42,382 nt of DNA from Vulcanimicrobiota bacterium (GTDB lineage: Bacteria; Vulcanimicrobiota; Vulcanimicrobiia; Vulcanimicrobiales; Vulcanimicrobiaceae), in NCBI GenBank assembly GCA_019236975.1, contig JAFAHZ010000314.1:1-42382 (forward strand). The letters are read 5' to 3'. The notes beneath the pieces are model-generated. The model saw only the letters and a list, made by a program, of their open reading frames with translations, did not search any database and was not told the DNA's origin. How positions within the stretch are numbered: the first letter of the stretch is position 1; each line of letters begins with the position of its first letter. This document shows positions 1 through 6,970 of this stretch, piece by piece. The position numbers and the translations under genes are program-made.

Positions 1-71
1 TCAACTGGGTCATCGGCACCATCGTCGGGACGTGGATCACGACGATTCTAGCAATTCTCTTTCATCGCTGA
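1..71 (+). CDS. C-terminal end of a small coiled-coil/TM protein (5' truncated by window)
   Basis: Reading from base 3, the frame gives NWVIGTIVGTWITTILAILF followed by His-Arg and a TGA stop at 69-71. This is almost the same as the C-terminus of the complete 61-aa protein at 731-916, so the window begins inside a paralogue. The visible part is one hydrophobic membrane segment with almost no tail, fitting a C-terminal membrane anchor. The N-terminal coiled coil lies outside the window. No function is known; the pair looks like a recent tandem duplication. Confidence 0.7.
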   Translation, partial: NWVIGTIVGTWITTILAILFHR

Positions 72-213
72 GCGGACGCCAGTCGCGCCTGTAACTCCCC
101 AATAGGCTTCGCGCCGGGCTGTTCGTGGTCGACGGGCGGACTGTGTATTCCGATGGCCGTCGCGAATCTCGAGGTTCTTCGAGACTCGTAGATATTCGTG
201 CTATGGTACCCAG

Positions 214-678
214 ATGAAGTTCTTTCTTCTTGCCATCCTGTTGGGCGCCGTTGCGCCAAACGCCGACGTATGGCCCCACTACGATGTATTGAACGAGCAA
301 TTGACTAAGGATTATTATGAAGCGCGGGCTACGATGCTTTCCGCCTTAACCCCGCCCCATAGGCAGCTTCTCGGGTCTGTGGCCGCGCGTTTGGCAATGT
401 CTGCGAACCCGGACTTCCCTGGTGCCGTCAAACAGCTCGACAACGCATTATCTCCCGCGGAGAAGCACGCCATTTTGTCCGCTTACGATGCAGAGCACGA
501 AAAGATGCGTGCGATCATGGGAAGGGTCGGCGCGTGGGCTTTCTCCAAACATGATACGGCCGTTGGACATCTCGGGCTTGAACCCCCGACCCACGCGAAG
601 GATACTGCCGGTACACTCTTACTTTGGGCCGCAATGGGCGATTGCTCGCCGACGTTTAACGCGATGGTCGTGACGTGA
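214..678 (+). CDS. Secreted hypothetical protein, 154 aa
   Basis: The N-terminus (MKFFLLAILLGAVAPNADVW) is a short Sec-type signal peptide with probable cleavage after the first 15-18 residues. The rest is mostly helical, with the stretch SALTPPHRQLLGSVAARLAM near residue 43 and a second similar helix-turn segment (LDNALSPAEKHAILSAYDAE) near residue 84. These recall the LTPxQ-type helical repeats of small periplasmic proteins, but I do not recognise a named family. A TATGGT hexamer lies 6 bases before the ATG, so the transcript may be nearly leaderless. Codon use is somewhat less GC-rich than in the neighbours. Function unknown. Confidence 0.7.
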   Translation: MKFFLLAILLGAVAPNADVWPHYDVLNEQLTKDYYEARATMLSALTPPHRQLLGSVAARLAMSANPDFPGAVKQLDNALSPAEKHAILSAYDAEHEKMRAIMGRVGAWAFSKHDTAVGHLGLEPPTHAKDTAGTLLLWAAMGDCSPTFNAMVVT

Positions 679-730
679 TAACGGCCAGGTTTGGGTCCAC
701 ACCAACTTTGGTTAATTCCACATAATCCGC

Positions 731-916
731 ATGTCTCGAGTCGAGGGAGTGCTCGAACAGATCGACAAGCGCCTCGACAGCATCGACCGTCGGCCGGACG
801 GTTTCGATCACCGATTCTCGCAGGTCGACGAGCGTTTCAACTGGGTCATCGGCACGATCCTCGCGACGTGGATCAGCACGATGCTCGCAATTTTATTCCA
901 CCTGACGGTGGGCTAG
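731..916 (+). CDS. Small coiled-coil protein with C-terminal membrane anchor, 61 aa
   Basis: Residues 4-35 form a charged heptad-like helix (LEQIDKRLDSIDRRPDGFDH and onward) and residues 37-57 form one hydrophobic segment (VIGTILATWISTMLAILF). The architecture is a coiled coil on a single C-terminal anchor. The last part is closely repeated at bases 1-62, where a paralogue ends. A CATAAT hexamer at 721-726 lies just before the start, so the mRNA may have little or no leader. The stop codon overlaps the stop of the opposing gene at 913-1173 by CTAG. Family not identified; a scaffold role would be a guess. Confidence 0.65.
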   Translation: MSRVEGVLEQIDKRLDSIDRRPDGFDHRFSQVDERFNWVIGTILATWISTMLAILFHLTVG

Positions 917-1173
917 TGCGGAAGATGCTGCGGAATCGAGACGATGAAGTTCTTGGTTGCCGCCGCGCCTTGGGTGACGGCGTTAAAGAACTGTCCCTTT
1001 TCGTACTGGAAGATGTCGGCGGCGCTGGAGCGCGGCCGGTACGTTGCATAATCCGTCTGTGAGGTGGCTGAAAGCAGTCCGAACTCGTCGTCGTTGGAGA
1101 TGCCGTATGTGGATGCCAGGCGAGGCAGCGCGGTGACCACGATGACGATGGCTGCGAGGAAGGCGTACCGCAT
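913..1173 (-). CDS. Putative small exported protein, 86 aa
   Basis: The reading frame starts with MRYAFLAAIVIVVTALPRLA, a convincing signal peptide or N-terminal anchor, followed by a short polar domain rich in Ser, Thr and Tyr. There is no recognisable domain. It is convergent with the 731-916 gene and shares CTAG with it. The upstream region contains the palindrome TTAACGCGTTAA. Coding status rests on the signal peptide and placement only; if it is not a gene, bases 917-1285 hold no gene that I can see. Confidence 0.5.
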   Translation of the reverse strand: MRYAFLAAIVIVVTALPRLASTYGISNDDEFGLLSATSQTDYATYRPRSSAADIFQYEKGQFFNAVTQGAAATKNFIVSIPQHLPH

Positions 1174-1211
1174 GCCTCACTTCTACCACCGGGGCCGTTA
1201 AAGCGGAACCA

Positions 1212-1223
1212 TTAACGCGTTAA
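1212..1223. promoter_or_regulatory. 12-bp perfect palindrome TTAACGCGTTAA, possible operator
   Basis: Found in the 112-base gap between the start of the minus-strand gene at 1173 and the end of the lipase gene. The half-site GTTAA/TTAAC recurs nearby (CGTTAAAG just before it, TTAACGCG directly after). A dimeric repressor site is possible; nothing in the sequence names the regulator. Confidence 0.3.
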
Positions 1224-1285
1224 CGCGCAATGACGCCCGCGTAAAGCCATTGGCACGTTTTTTCGCTCGGCTGGTTACCGGTTGC

Positions 1286-2578
1286 TTACTTGAGCTTATC
1301 GAAGAACTCGGTGCGCGCGAGCGGCAGGCAGAAGAGCGCGACCACGACGTGATAATCCTTGAGCGGTACGTACGCAGGGATGAGGAAGTTCACGTCGGTC
1401 AGGGTTACCTTTACGCCGTTGCGGTGAAAGTACGTGAAGGCCGCGCGCGCGTTCTTGAACTCGACTTCGGGATCGCGATCGCCGCCGCACAGCCAGACCG
1501 GAGCCTTTGGAAGCCAGCCGCCGAGCAGATCGTTGGCGTGCGTGTCGCGGCGAACCGGACTCGACGGGTCGGTCAAAAACGTATGCACGAACGATGGCTG
1601 CAGCAGCCGATTCAGCTCGAGCGGCAGCGTCTTACCGTAGAGCAGCGCTTCGTCGGCGTACGTTTGCACCGGCAGCAGCGTATCGATCGTGGCCGCGTAC
1701 GGCATCTGAAAAACGGACGTCGGATCGGCGTAGACGTTGCCGTAAATTTTCTGGTAGCCGGGGATGATATAGGCGGCCAGGATCGGTGCGTCTTGGGATT
1801 GCTTGCGCAACGAATCCTCGAACGTGTGCGTCAGTGCGTACGGCCCGCTCGACGGCGCGTCGCCGCGCAAATCGAACTCGTTATCGGCCTGTGCCTCGAT
1901 GGCTCGCTGCGAAGCCACCGCAGATTGGCCTCCTTGTGAGTGTCCGGTGAGAAACACTTTGCCCGATAACGGCACGTGCAGCTTGCCGGCGGCGAGGCGC
2001 GCCGCGCGCAGCGAATCGACGACGGCGGTCGCTTCGGAGTCGGCGTGCAAGTACGGATGGTAGGGATACGTCGACAATCCAAGTCCGAGATAGTCGGTAG
2101 CGGCTACTGCGTATCCGTGCGCCGCGAAGACGGCCGCGACGACGATCGGATCCTGATCCGGCGCGGTCCACGTCGCGCTGGCCGTGCTGGGTTGGGTGAT
2201 GAGCTGCTCTCTGACCGGATTGGTACCGTGCGCATAGCCGACCAGCGGGAACGGGCCCTTGCACGGCGTCTGCGGTACGAAAAACGCGGCGCTTGCGTTG
2301 GCCGGTTCGCCTTTGACGCCGACGGTCGAATAGACGATCGCATACACCTTCACCGCGCATTGGGGAGCGCCGCCGAGGCCGGTAATCACCTTGCCGAAAA
2401 GGCCTTTGGCCATCGCGGCTTTGCCGATCGTCGTCACGGCCGAAAGCGAGTCGACGCTTCCGCGTTGTGCCGCTGCCGTCGGCGCCGGCGTAACCGAACC
2501 GGACGAGGCGGTGCAGGCGCTCAGTGCGACTGCGGCTAGCGCGACCGCTGCCATGGCGCGCCGCGCACGTGTATTCAC
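1286..2578 (-). CDS. Secretory lipase-type alpha/beta-hydrolase, lipoprotein, 430 aa
   Basis: The GTG at 2578 overlaps the stop of the cytochrome c gene (GTGA) and places a lipobox (VALSAC, Cys22) at the right distance, so I prefer it over the longer frame. The mature part is an alpha/beta hydrolase: nucleophile elbow GHSQGG (Ser about 214), VAATDYLGLG about residue 160, an acid region GGDRDPEVEF and a late His in DYHVV. The long insertion and layout match the secretory lipase (LIP, PF03583-like) group, which cleaves ester bonds in lipids or other esters. It should be anchored to a membrane facing the periplasm. It is the last gene of the long minus-strand run and coupled to the cytochrome gene. 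Substrate unknown. Confidence 0.8.
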   Translation of the reverse strand: MNTRARRAMAAVALAAVALSACTASSGSVTPAPTAAAQRGSVDSLSAVTTIGKAAMAKGLFGKVITGLGGAPQCAVKVYAIVYSTVGVKGEPANASAAFFVPQTPCKGPFPLVGYAHGTNPVREQLITQPSTASATWTAPDQDPIVVAAVFAAHGYAVAATDYLGLGLSTYPYHPYLHADSEATAVVDSLRAARLAAGKLHVPLSGKVFLTGHSQGGQSAVASQRAIEAQADNEFDLRGDAPSSGPYALTHTFEDSLRKQSQDAPILAAYIIPGYQKIYGNVYADPTSVFQMPYAATIDTLLPVQTYADEALLYGKTLPLELNRLLQPSFVHTFLTDPSSPVRRDTHANDLLGGWLPKAPVWLCGGDRDPEVEFKNARAAFTYFHRNGVKVTLTDVNFLIPAYVPLKDYHVVVALFCLPLARTEFFDKLK

Positions 2579-3030
2579 TGACTCACCGCCTCGACGTCCG
2601 CTAACGTGACCGGCGTCGCCCGATTGCGCCACGCCGTCCGTATGTAGGTAACCACGGCCGCAATATCGGTGTCGCTGATCATCTGTCCCCACGCGGGCAT
2701 CGTTCCGTTATAGTTGATGCCGGCGACGACGAGCTTGCCGCGCGTGCCGAGTTTGACGATCGAGATGACGTCGTGCGGATTCCCGACGACTTGCGGATTA
2801 TCGGCGAGCGGCGGAAAAGCGCCCGCTACGCCGGCGCCGTCGAGCTGGTGACAGCTCGAACAGTTTTTGATGTAGACGCGGGCACCGTCGTTAGCCGAAG
2901 CCGGGTTGACGCGCAGCACCGCGGCGCGCGACGCAACTTGCTCCGCCGTTTTGTGCCCTTGCGTCGCACAAGCGGGCAAGACGGCCAGCAGCATCGACGA
3001 GGCACACAACGCTCCCAGAATCCGCGCCAC
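2575..3030 (-). CDS. Class I c-type cytochrome, lipoprotein, 151 aa
   Basis: A lipoprotein signal (LAVLPAC, Cys21) precedes a single mono-haem cytochrome c domain. The haem site is CSSCH (Cys57, Cys60, His61) and the likely sixth ligand is Met111 in GTMPAW. The spacing and PPLADNPQVV segment are those of small cytochrome c modules that pass electrons to oxidases or dehydrogenases. The protein should be tethered to a membrane on the periplasmic side. It lies 16 bases after the YibQ-like gene and overlaps the lipase start by 4 bases. No partner oxidase is visible in the window. Confidence 0.88.
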   Translation of the reverse strand: MARILGALCASSMLLAVLPACATQGHKTAEQVASRAAVLRVNPASANDGARVYIKNCSSCHQLDGAGVAGAFPPLADNPQVVGNPHDVISIVKLGTRGKLVVAGINYNGTMPAWGQMISDTDIAAVVTYIRTAWRNRATPVTLADVEAVSQ

Positions 3031-3046
3031 GCGGGGAGATTCTGCG

Positions 3047-3838
3047 CTACGGCAGCGCGATCATTCGCACGTCGTGCGTCTGTACGAAGTCGCGTAGCGC
3101 CGAGTACGACGACGGCAGTGGGCGCATCAGGACGACGACCGGACCGAGCCGGCGGGACAGCGCCGCGGCCCGCTCGAGCATGAACCGTACGTATCCGGCA
3201 CCGCTGCGGTTGTCGGCGGTGACGTCGCGCTGGATCAGAGGCACGCCCAACGATGTAAACGTGAGCGCGTTGGCCGCATCCCCACGCTCGTCGAAGAAGG
3301 ACAAACCGGTGCCACGCAGCGCCATCGGCATTCCGGCCGCGTTACGCGACGCGATGCCGTCGAAGGTGCCGATGGCGTGGCGGTATGCCGCCAACGATTG
3401 CGGATACGGAGGATCGTCGGTCTGCACGAAAATTTCGTCGCCGTTGCTGCGCGCGAGCTGCGCCACGGCGCTTGCCTGCGGCGCCGCCGGATCGACGACG
3501 AACGTCAGCGGAACCTTGAGGCGGAAAAACGCCGACTCCGCCGCCACCGAGGTGCCGCAGATCGCAACGACGATCTGCAGGCGCTCGGGCTGCCATTCCG
3601 ATTGCGCGGCTCGCTTGCGGTCGACGACGACGTCGTCTTGCGCGAATGCGTCGGCGGCGCGGCTTTCCTCCTCGCGCGGGCTTCCGGCCCCAACCGGCGG
3701 CAACGGGGCGCCTCGAACGGCCGTGCGTCGCAGCTGCGCTACCGGCGGCGGCTTCGTTTGCAGCGTGCCCCCAACGAATCCGGCGATAATGGCGGCTAGC
3801 GCGCCGGCGATGAGGATCAGCCAGAACGCGTTACGCAT
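3047..3838 (-). CDS. Divergent polysaccharide deacetylase (YibQ/DUF610 family), 263 aa
   Basis: Residues 5-25 form an N-terminal membrane anchor, followed by a charged Pro/Arg linker and a globular domain from about residue 85. Family signatures are the opening strand VVAICGTS, PLTFVVDP, the block RGTGLSFFDERGD, GVPLIQRDVTADN and a final ALRDF helix, which match the divergent polysaccharide deacetylase fold (PF04748). The usual catalytic acidic and His residues of NodB enzymes are not evident, as is common in this family, so activity is uncertain. The ATG directly abuts the TAA of the SEDS gene, so the two are almost certainly co-expressed; a cell-wall role is inferred. Confidence 0.75.
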   Translation of the reverse strand: MRNAFWLILIAGALAAIIAGFVGGTLQTKPPPVAQLRRTAVRGAPLPPVGAGSPREEESRAADAFAQDDVVVDRKRAAQSEWQPERLQIVVAICGTSVAAESAFFRLKVPLTFVVDPAAPQASAVAQLARSNGDEIFVQTDDPPYPQSLAAYRHAIGTFDGIASRNAAGMPMALRGTGLSFFDERGDAANALTFTSLGVPLIQRDVTADNRSGAGYVRFMLERAAALSRRLGPVVVLMRPLPSSYSALRDFVQTHDVRMIALP

Positions 3839-3863
3839 TTATCCTGAGTCGGTCGAGGGACGC
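3839..3863 (-). repeat. Dispersed palindromic repeat copy (CCCTCGAC..CTCAGGAT type)
   Basis: On the minus strand the sequence reads GCGTCCCTCGACCGACTCAG then GATAA. This resembles the widespread intergenic repeat CCCTTCGAC-N-CTCAGGGTGA. It forms the end of the SEDS reading frame, supplying the residues PSTDSG and the stop codon. A clearer copy is at 34194-34217 and a degraded one at 1289-1306. Confidence 0.55.
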
Positions 3864-5056
3864 TTGGGGCGCGCGCTCATCGCCCACACGAGTGCGACGA
3901 GCAAGAAGTTCGCGACCAGCGAGCTGCCGCCGTACGAAACGAACGGTAGCGTAATGCCGGTGAGCGGAAAGAGACCGATAACGCCGCCGACGATGATGAA
4001 GATCTGAAATCCCAGCGTCGCACCGAGACCAGCCGCCAACAGTTTGGTGTAGAGATCCGGCTGTTCCAAGCCGGTCGCAAAAATGCGCCGCACCAATCCC
4101 AGAAAAATGAGGAGCACGAGCAGCGCGCCCAGCAAGCCGAACTCTTCCGAGAACGCCGCGTACACGTAGTCCGTCGCAACGTCGGGAATGAATCCGGGAT
4201 GTCCGAGGCGGTAGCCGGTCCCGAAGATGCCGCCGGCGGCGAGCGCGTAATACGACTGCGACGATTGGAAGCCGGCGCCGAGCGGATCGGCGAACGGATT
4301 GCGCCAGACTGCAATCCGCGTTTGAACGTACGGATAATGCCGCATCGCCCAAAACGCGACCGCAGCAAAGATCGCGGCGCCCAGCACGACGATATCGGCG
4401 CGGCGCGTCGCGACGAACAGGAGCGTCGCAAAGGTGAAAAGCAGCAGCGTTGCCATGCCGAGGTCGCGCTGAACGACGAGAATCGCCATCGACGCACCCC
4501 AGCCGATAAACAGCGGCCCCAAATACTTGAGGTTGGCGCGCAACGACCACGGCCGCGCGGCCGCGATGACGTCGGCCATCTCGGCCAGGTACGCCGACAA
4601 AAACAAGACGATGAACAGCTTGATGAGCTCGATCGGCTCGTACTGTACGGGTCCGAGCTTGATCCACAGCCGCGCGCCGTTGACTTCTTGTCCGAATGCC
4701 AACAGCAATCCGAAGAGCGCGAGCGAAGCGATAACCCAGAGGTACTTGTACGCCGCAAAGCGCCGGAAATTCGTAAACGCCGGTCCGGCCAAAAGGACGA
4801 GCACGAGCGAAACCACGAGCCACGCCTGCTGTTTCTGGGCCAAATCGGGCGAGACGCGGGCGACGACGGCCAATCCCAGCGCGGCGAGCACGATGGCCAG
4901 CGGCGGCAGCATGTCGTCGCGCAACGTGGCCGCTGGCTGCAGCACCACCCACGCCATCGCAAGGAAACCGAGCAGCGCTAGTACCCACCACGGGCCGATC
5001 GTCTGCGGCGGAGCCAACGAAAGAATCAACGCGGAGACGGCAAGTGCGCCGGCCAT
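3839..5056 (-). CDS. SEDS-family peptidoglycan polymerase (RodA/FtsW type), 405 aa
   Basis: This integral membrane protein has about ten hydrophobic segments. SEDS hallmarks are NGARLWIKLGPVQYEPIELI (about residue 125), VQRDLGMATLLLF, GAGFQSSQSYYALAAGGIFG, TDYVYAAFSEEFGLLGALLV and the late PLTGITLPFVSYGGSSLVAN. SEDS proteins polymerise lipid II into glycan strands together with a class B PBP, in elongation (RodA) or division (FtsW). Its place directly after FhaA, FhaB and a PP2C-like gene mirrors the mycobacterial rodA locus, so I favour RodA. No PBP gene follows. The last codons come from a dispersed palindromic repeat (3839-3863). Confidence 0.92.
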   Translation of the reverse strand: MAGALAVSALILSLAPPQTIGPWWVLALLGFLAMAWVVLQPAATLRDDMLPPLAIVLAALGLAVVARVSPDLAQKQQAWLVVSLVLVLLAGPAFTNFRRFAAYKYLWVIASLALFGLLLAFGQEVNGARLWIKLGPVQYEPIELIKLFIVLFLSAYLAEMADVIAAARPWSLRANLKYLGPLFIGWGASMAILVVQRDLGMATLLLFTFATLLFVATRRADIVVLGAAIFAAVAFWAMRHYPYVQTRIAVWRNPFADPLGAGFQSSQSYYALAAGGIFGTGYRLGHPGFIPDVATDYVYAAFSEEFGLLGALLVLLIFLGLVRRIFATGLEQPDLYTKLLAAGLGATLGFQIFIIVGGVIGLFPLTGITLPFVSYGGSSLVANFLLVALVWAMSARPKRPSTDSG

Positions 5057-5073
5057 CGGCGCGAGCGAACGAA

Positions 5074-5817
5074 TCAGCGCGCGAGCACCAGCGCGAGAAT
5101 GAGACCGATTGCGGCAACGATGCGGACGATCGCTCCAGCCGCGTCGATCGGCCGGTATTTCTTCGCCGGCTCTTCACCGGTTTCGTTCGCGTCGTCGCGC
5201 TCGAAGCGCGCCACCAGCAGATGTTCGGCGGGATCGCACGATTCCACGTGAGCGATGAGCGCGCGGCGGTCGACGTCGCCCGGAACGCGGCGCCCGACTA
5301 AGATGATGACGTCGCCTTCGTCGAGCATGACGCTCGAGACGGCAACGTCGAGCGTCGGCGTGGTACCGAGCGCGCGGGCAATCAGCGGCAGCGGCGCGTC
5401 GTCGAACGTGTCGTCGCCCGAGAGTGCGACGATCTCGCCGCGATGCGCCAGGTACGCAGCCGTGCCGCCGGCGTGCAGAACGTACGCGCGCCCGCGAACG
5501 ACCAGCGCGGCGGTCAGCGACGACGCAGCGGTGACGTAGTCGTCGTGACCCGCGGTACGCGCGTGCAAATCCGAGTTCACGCGAGCGAGCGCGGCGAGGA
5601 CGGCGGTCGCAGCCGCCTGCGGACGGTCGACGGCCCGGCGAAAACGTTCGCTGCGCAGCCGCCGCTCGCACTCGGCACGCAGGCGCGTCAGCAGCGCGCG
5701 CTCGATCGCGACGCCGTCGACGCTTCCGAAGCCGCGCGTCACCGCCAAAAACCACGTGCGCGGTCCGAGCTGCATCGTCAAACACGAGGCGCGATCGCCG
5801 CGAATGGCTACGTCCAC
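5074..5817 (-). CDS. PP2C-fold protein lacking metal-site residues, C-terminal TM, 247 aa
   Basis: The frame starts with GTG and overlaps the fhaB-like gene by 10 bases. The core SSLTAALVVRGRAYVLHAGG and following AAYLAHRGEIVALSGDDT align with the PP2C pattern (GTTLTAAL, VGDSRAYL, L.D.), and LDEGDVIILVGRRVPGDVD aligns with the late LLLCSDGLTD motif. The aspartates that hold the metals are replaced: the early DGMGG position reads TRGFGSVDG, VGDSR reads AGGTA, and CSDGL reads VGRRV. Residues 225-245 form a C-terminal membrane segment. In Mycobacterium the same slot holds PstP, a PknA/PknB phosphatase. Here the protein is probably an inactive, membrane-bound regulator; that is inference. Confidence 0.75.
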   Translation of the reverse strand: MDVAIRGDRASCLTMQLGPRTWFLAVTRGFGSVDGVAIERALLTRLRAECERRLRSERFRRAVDRPQAAATAVLAALARVNSDLHARTAGHDDYVTAASSLTAALVVRGRAYVLHAGGTAAYLAHRGEIVALSGDDTFDDAPLPLIARALGTTPTLDVAVSSVMLDEGDVIILVGRRVPGDVDRRALIAHVESCDPAEHLLVARFERDDANETGEEPAKKYRPIDAAGAIVRIVAAIGLILALVLAR

Positions 5818-6269
5818 AGCTTACCCCGACCTTGCCGAAGCGGTTCTACCGTTCGCACGATCATTCGCGTCGTGCCCACGTCGATTGCATCGCCTTCCCG
5901 CACCTCGATTGCTTCGGTAACGCGCCTCCCGTTCAAGAACGTTCCGTTTCGGCTGCTGAGATCGTCGACGTAGACAATTCCGTTGCGGCTTTGGAAACTC
6001 GCATGCCGCCGGCTGACTTCCGGATCGGCCAAGGCAACCTGAGCGTCCGCCGTGCGCCCGATCTCGAAAGGCGGGAGTCCGTCGAACGTCCGCGTTGCGC
6101 CTCGCTCGAAGATTTCGAGCGCTACCCGCATCGGGACGAGCCTGCCGGCTTCGCTGGCAGGACGGACGCGCGGACGCGCTGCAACCGCGGCGACGAGCAC
6201 CAGCGCGCCGACGATCTCGAGCGATCCGAGACGCATCTGCGCCTCAAACGTGGCACCAGGGGCGATCAC
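5808..6269 (-). CDS. Membrane-anchored FHA-domain protein (FhaB/FipA-like), 153 aa
   Basis: GTG start at 6269 overlaps the stop of the upstream FHA gene (GTGA). Residues 12-34 (MRLGSLEIVGALVLVAAVAA) form one membrane helix, and residues 65-140 form an FHA domain: FEIGRTADAQVALADPEVSR, RHASF, DDLSSRNGTFLNGRRV. FHA domains bind phosphothreonine peptides. The N-terminal TM plus one FHA is the layout of mycobacterial FhaB (FipA), which works at the divisome. It lies between an FhaA-like gene and the PP2C/SEDS genes, as in Actinobacteria. No PknB-type kinase is present in the window. Confidence 0.85.
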   Translation of the reverse strand: MIAPGATFEAQMRLGSLEIVGALVLVAAVAARPRVRPASEAGRLVPMRVALEIFERGATRTFDGLPPFEIGRTADAQVALADPEVSRRHASFQSRNGIVYVDDLSSRNGTFLNGRRVTEAIEVREGDAIDVGTTRMIVRTVEPLRQGRGKLWT

Positions 6270-6970
6270 GCTCCACTCATCTCGAAGCGCATCCGCGTAT
6301 TTCCGAACATTAACTCGTCTCCGTCGCGGAGCGGCCGCGCTTCGATCCGTTCTCCGTTGACGAACGTGCCGTTAGTCGAACCCAGATCGCGAACGAGCGG
6401 TTCCACGCCGTCGACTTCCACGACGGCGTGGGTTCGCGAGACGCTCGGGTCGACGAGGAAAACGTCGCTCTCCTCGCTGCGCCCGATGCGCGCCCGCCCC
6501 TCTACGAAGTATACCCCGTACGCAGGCACGCCTTTGATCATCCGAAGATGAAAACGCCGCGCCGACGGAGGCCGAGGGATGGCCACGTCGATCGGGACGG
6601 TGGCCTCGCCGACGGCCGTAACCTCCACGGCCCCAGCCGGAATCGACTCGCGAGGCGTCATTTCGATGTTGGGGTCGCCCTCGAGAAAACGTATTCCGAC
6701 GCGGCCGGCCAGATCGCGCAACAACTCCGCCCATTCCCGCTCCAGATAGGCTTGATGCTCCGCCAATCGGGCGAAATCTTCAGGATTGACGTAAACGATA
6801 TACGCCCCGGGCGCCGACATGTGACCTTCGGCGCCGCGCGTGCGCGCTTCCATGGTGGCGACCAGCTTGCGCGCGATCTGCGCGGGCTCGAGGTCGCTCG
6901 GAAAGGTCTTTGCAAACGTTCGCTCGATGAACGCCGCGCACGCTTGCTCGACTCGCTCGAGAAAACTCAC
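6266..6970 (-). CDS. FhaA-like protein: DUF3662 plus FHA domain, 234 aa
   Basis: The GTG at 6970 overlaps the rsmB stop (GTGA) and gives the expected start (V)SFLERVEQACAAFIERTFAK; longer readings run through rsmB and are not credible. Residues 1-115 are the DUF3662 domain typical of FhaA (SDLEPAQIARKLVATMEA, YIVYVNPEDFARL). Residues 150-234 are an FHA domain with GRSEESDVFLVDPSVSRTHA and LGSTNGTFVNGERI, so the phosphothreonine-binding Arg, Ser, His and Asn are kept. Mycobacterial FhaA tunes peptidoglycan synthesis at poles and septum. The gene opens the cell-envelope part of the run. Confidence 0.88.
   Translation of the reverse strand: MSFLERVEQACAAFIERTFAKTFPSDLEPAQIARKLVATMEARTRGAEGHMSAPGAYIVYVNPEDFARLAEHQAYLEREWAELLRDLAGRVGIRFLEGDPNIEMTPRESIPAGAVEVTAVGEATVPIDVAIPRPPSARRFHLRMIKGVPAYGVYFVEGRARIGRSEESDVFLVDPSVSRTHAVVEVDGVEPLVRDLGSTNGTFVNGERIEARPLRDGDELMFGNTRMRFEMSGA

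Noticed and set aside
983-1189. Alternative 68-aa minus-strand gene
   Set aside because: It overlaps the frame at 913-1173 that has a signal peptide, and is Arg/His-rich like a shadow frame.
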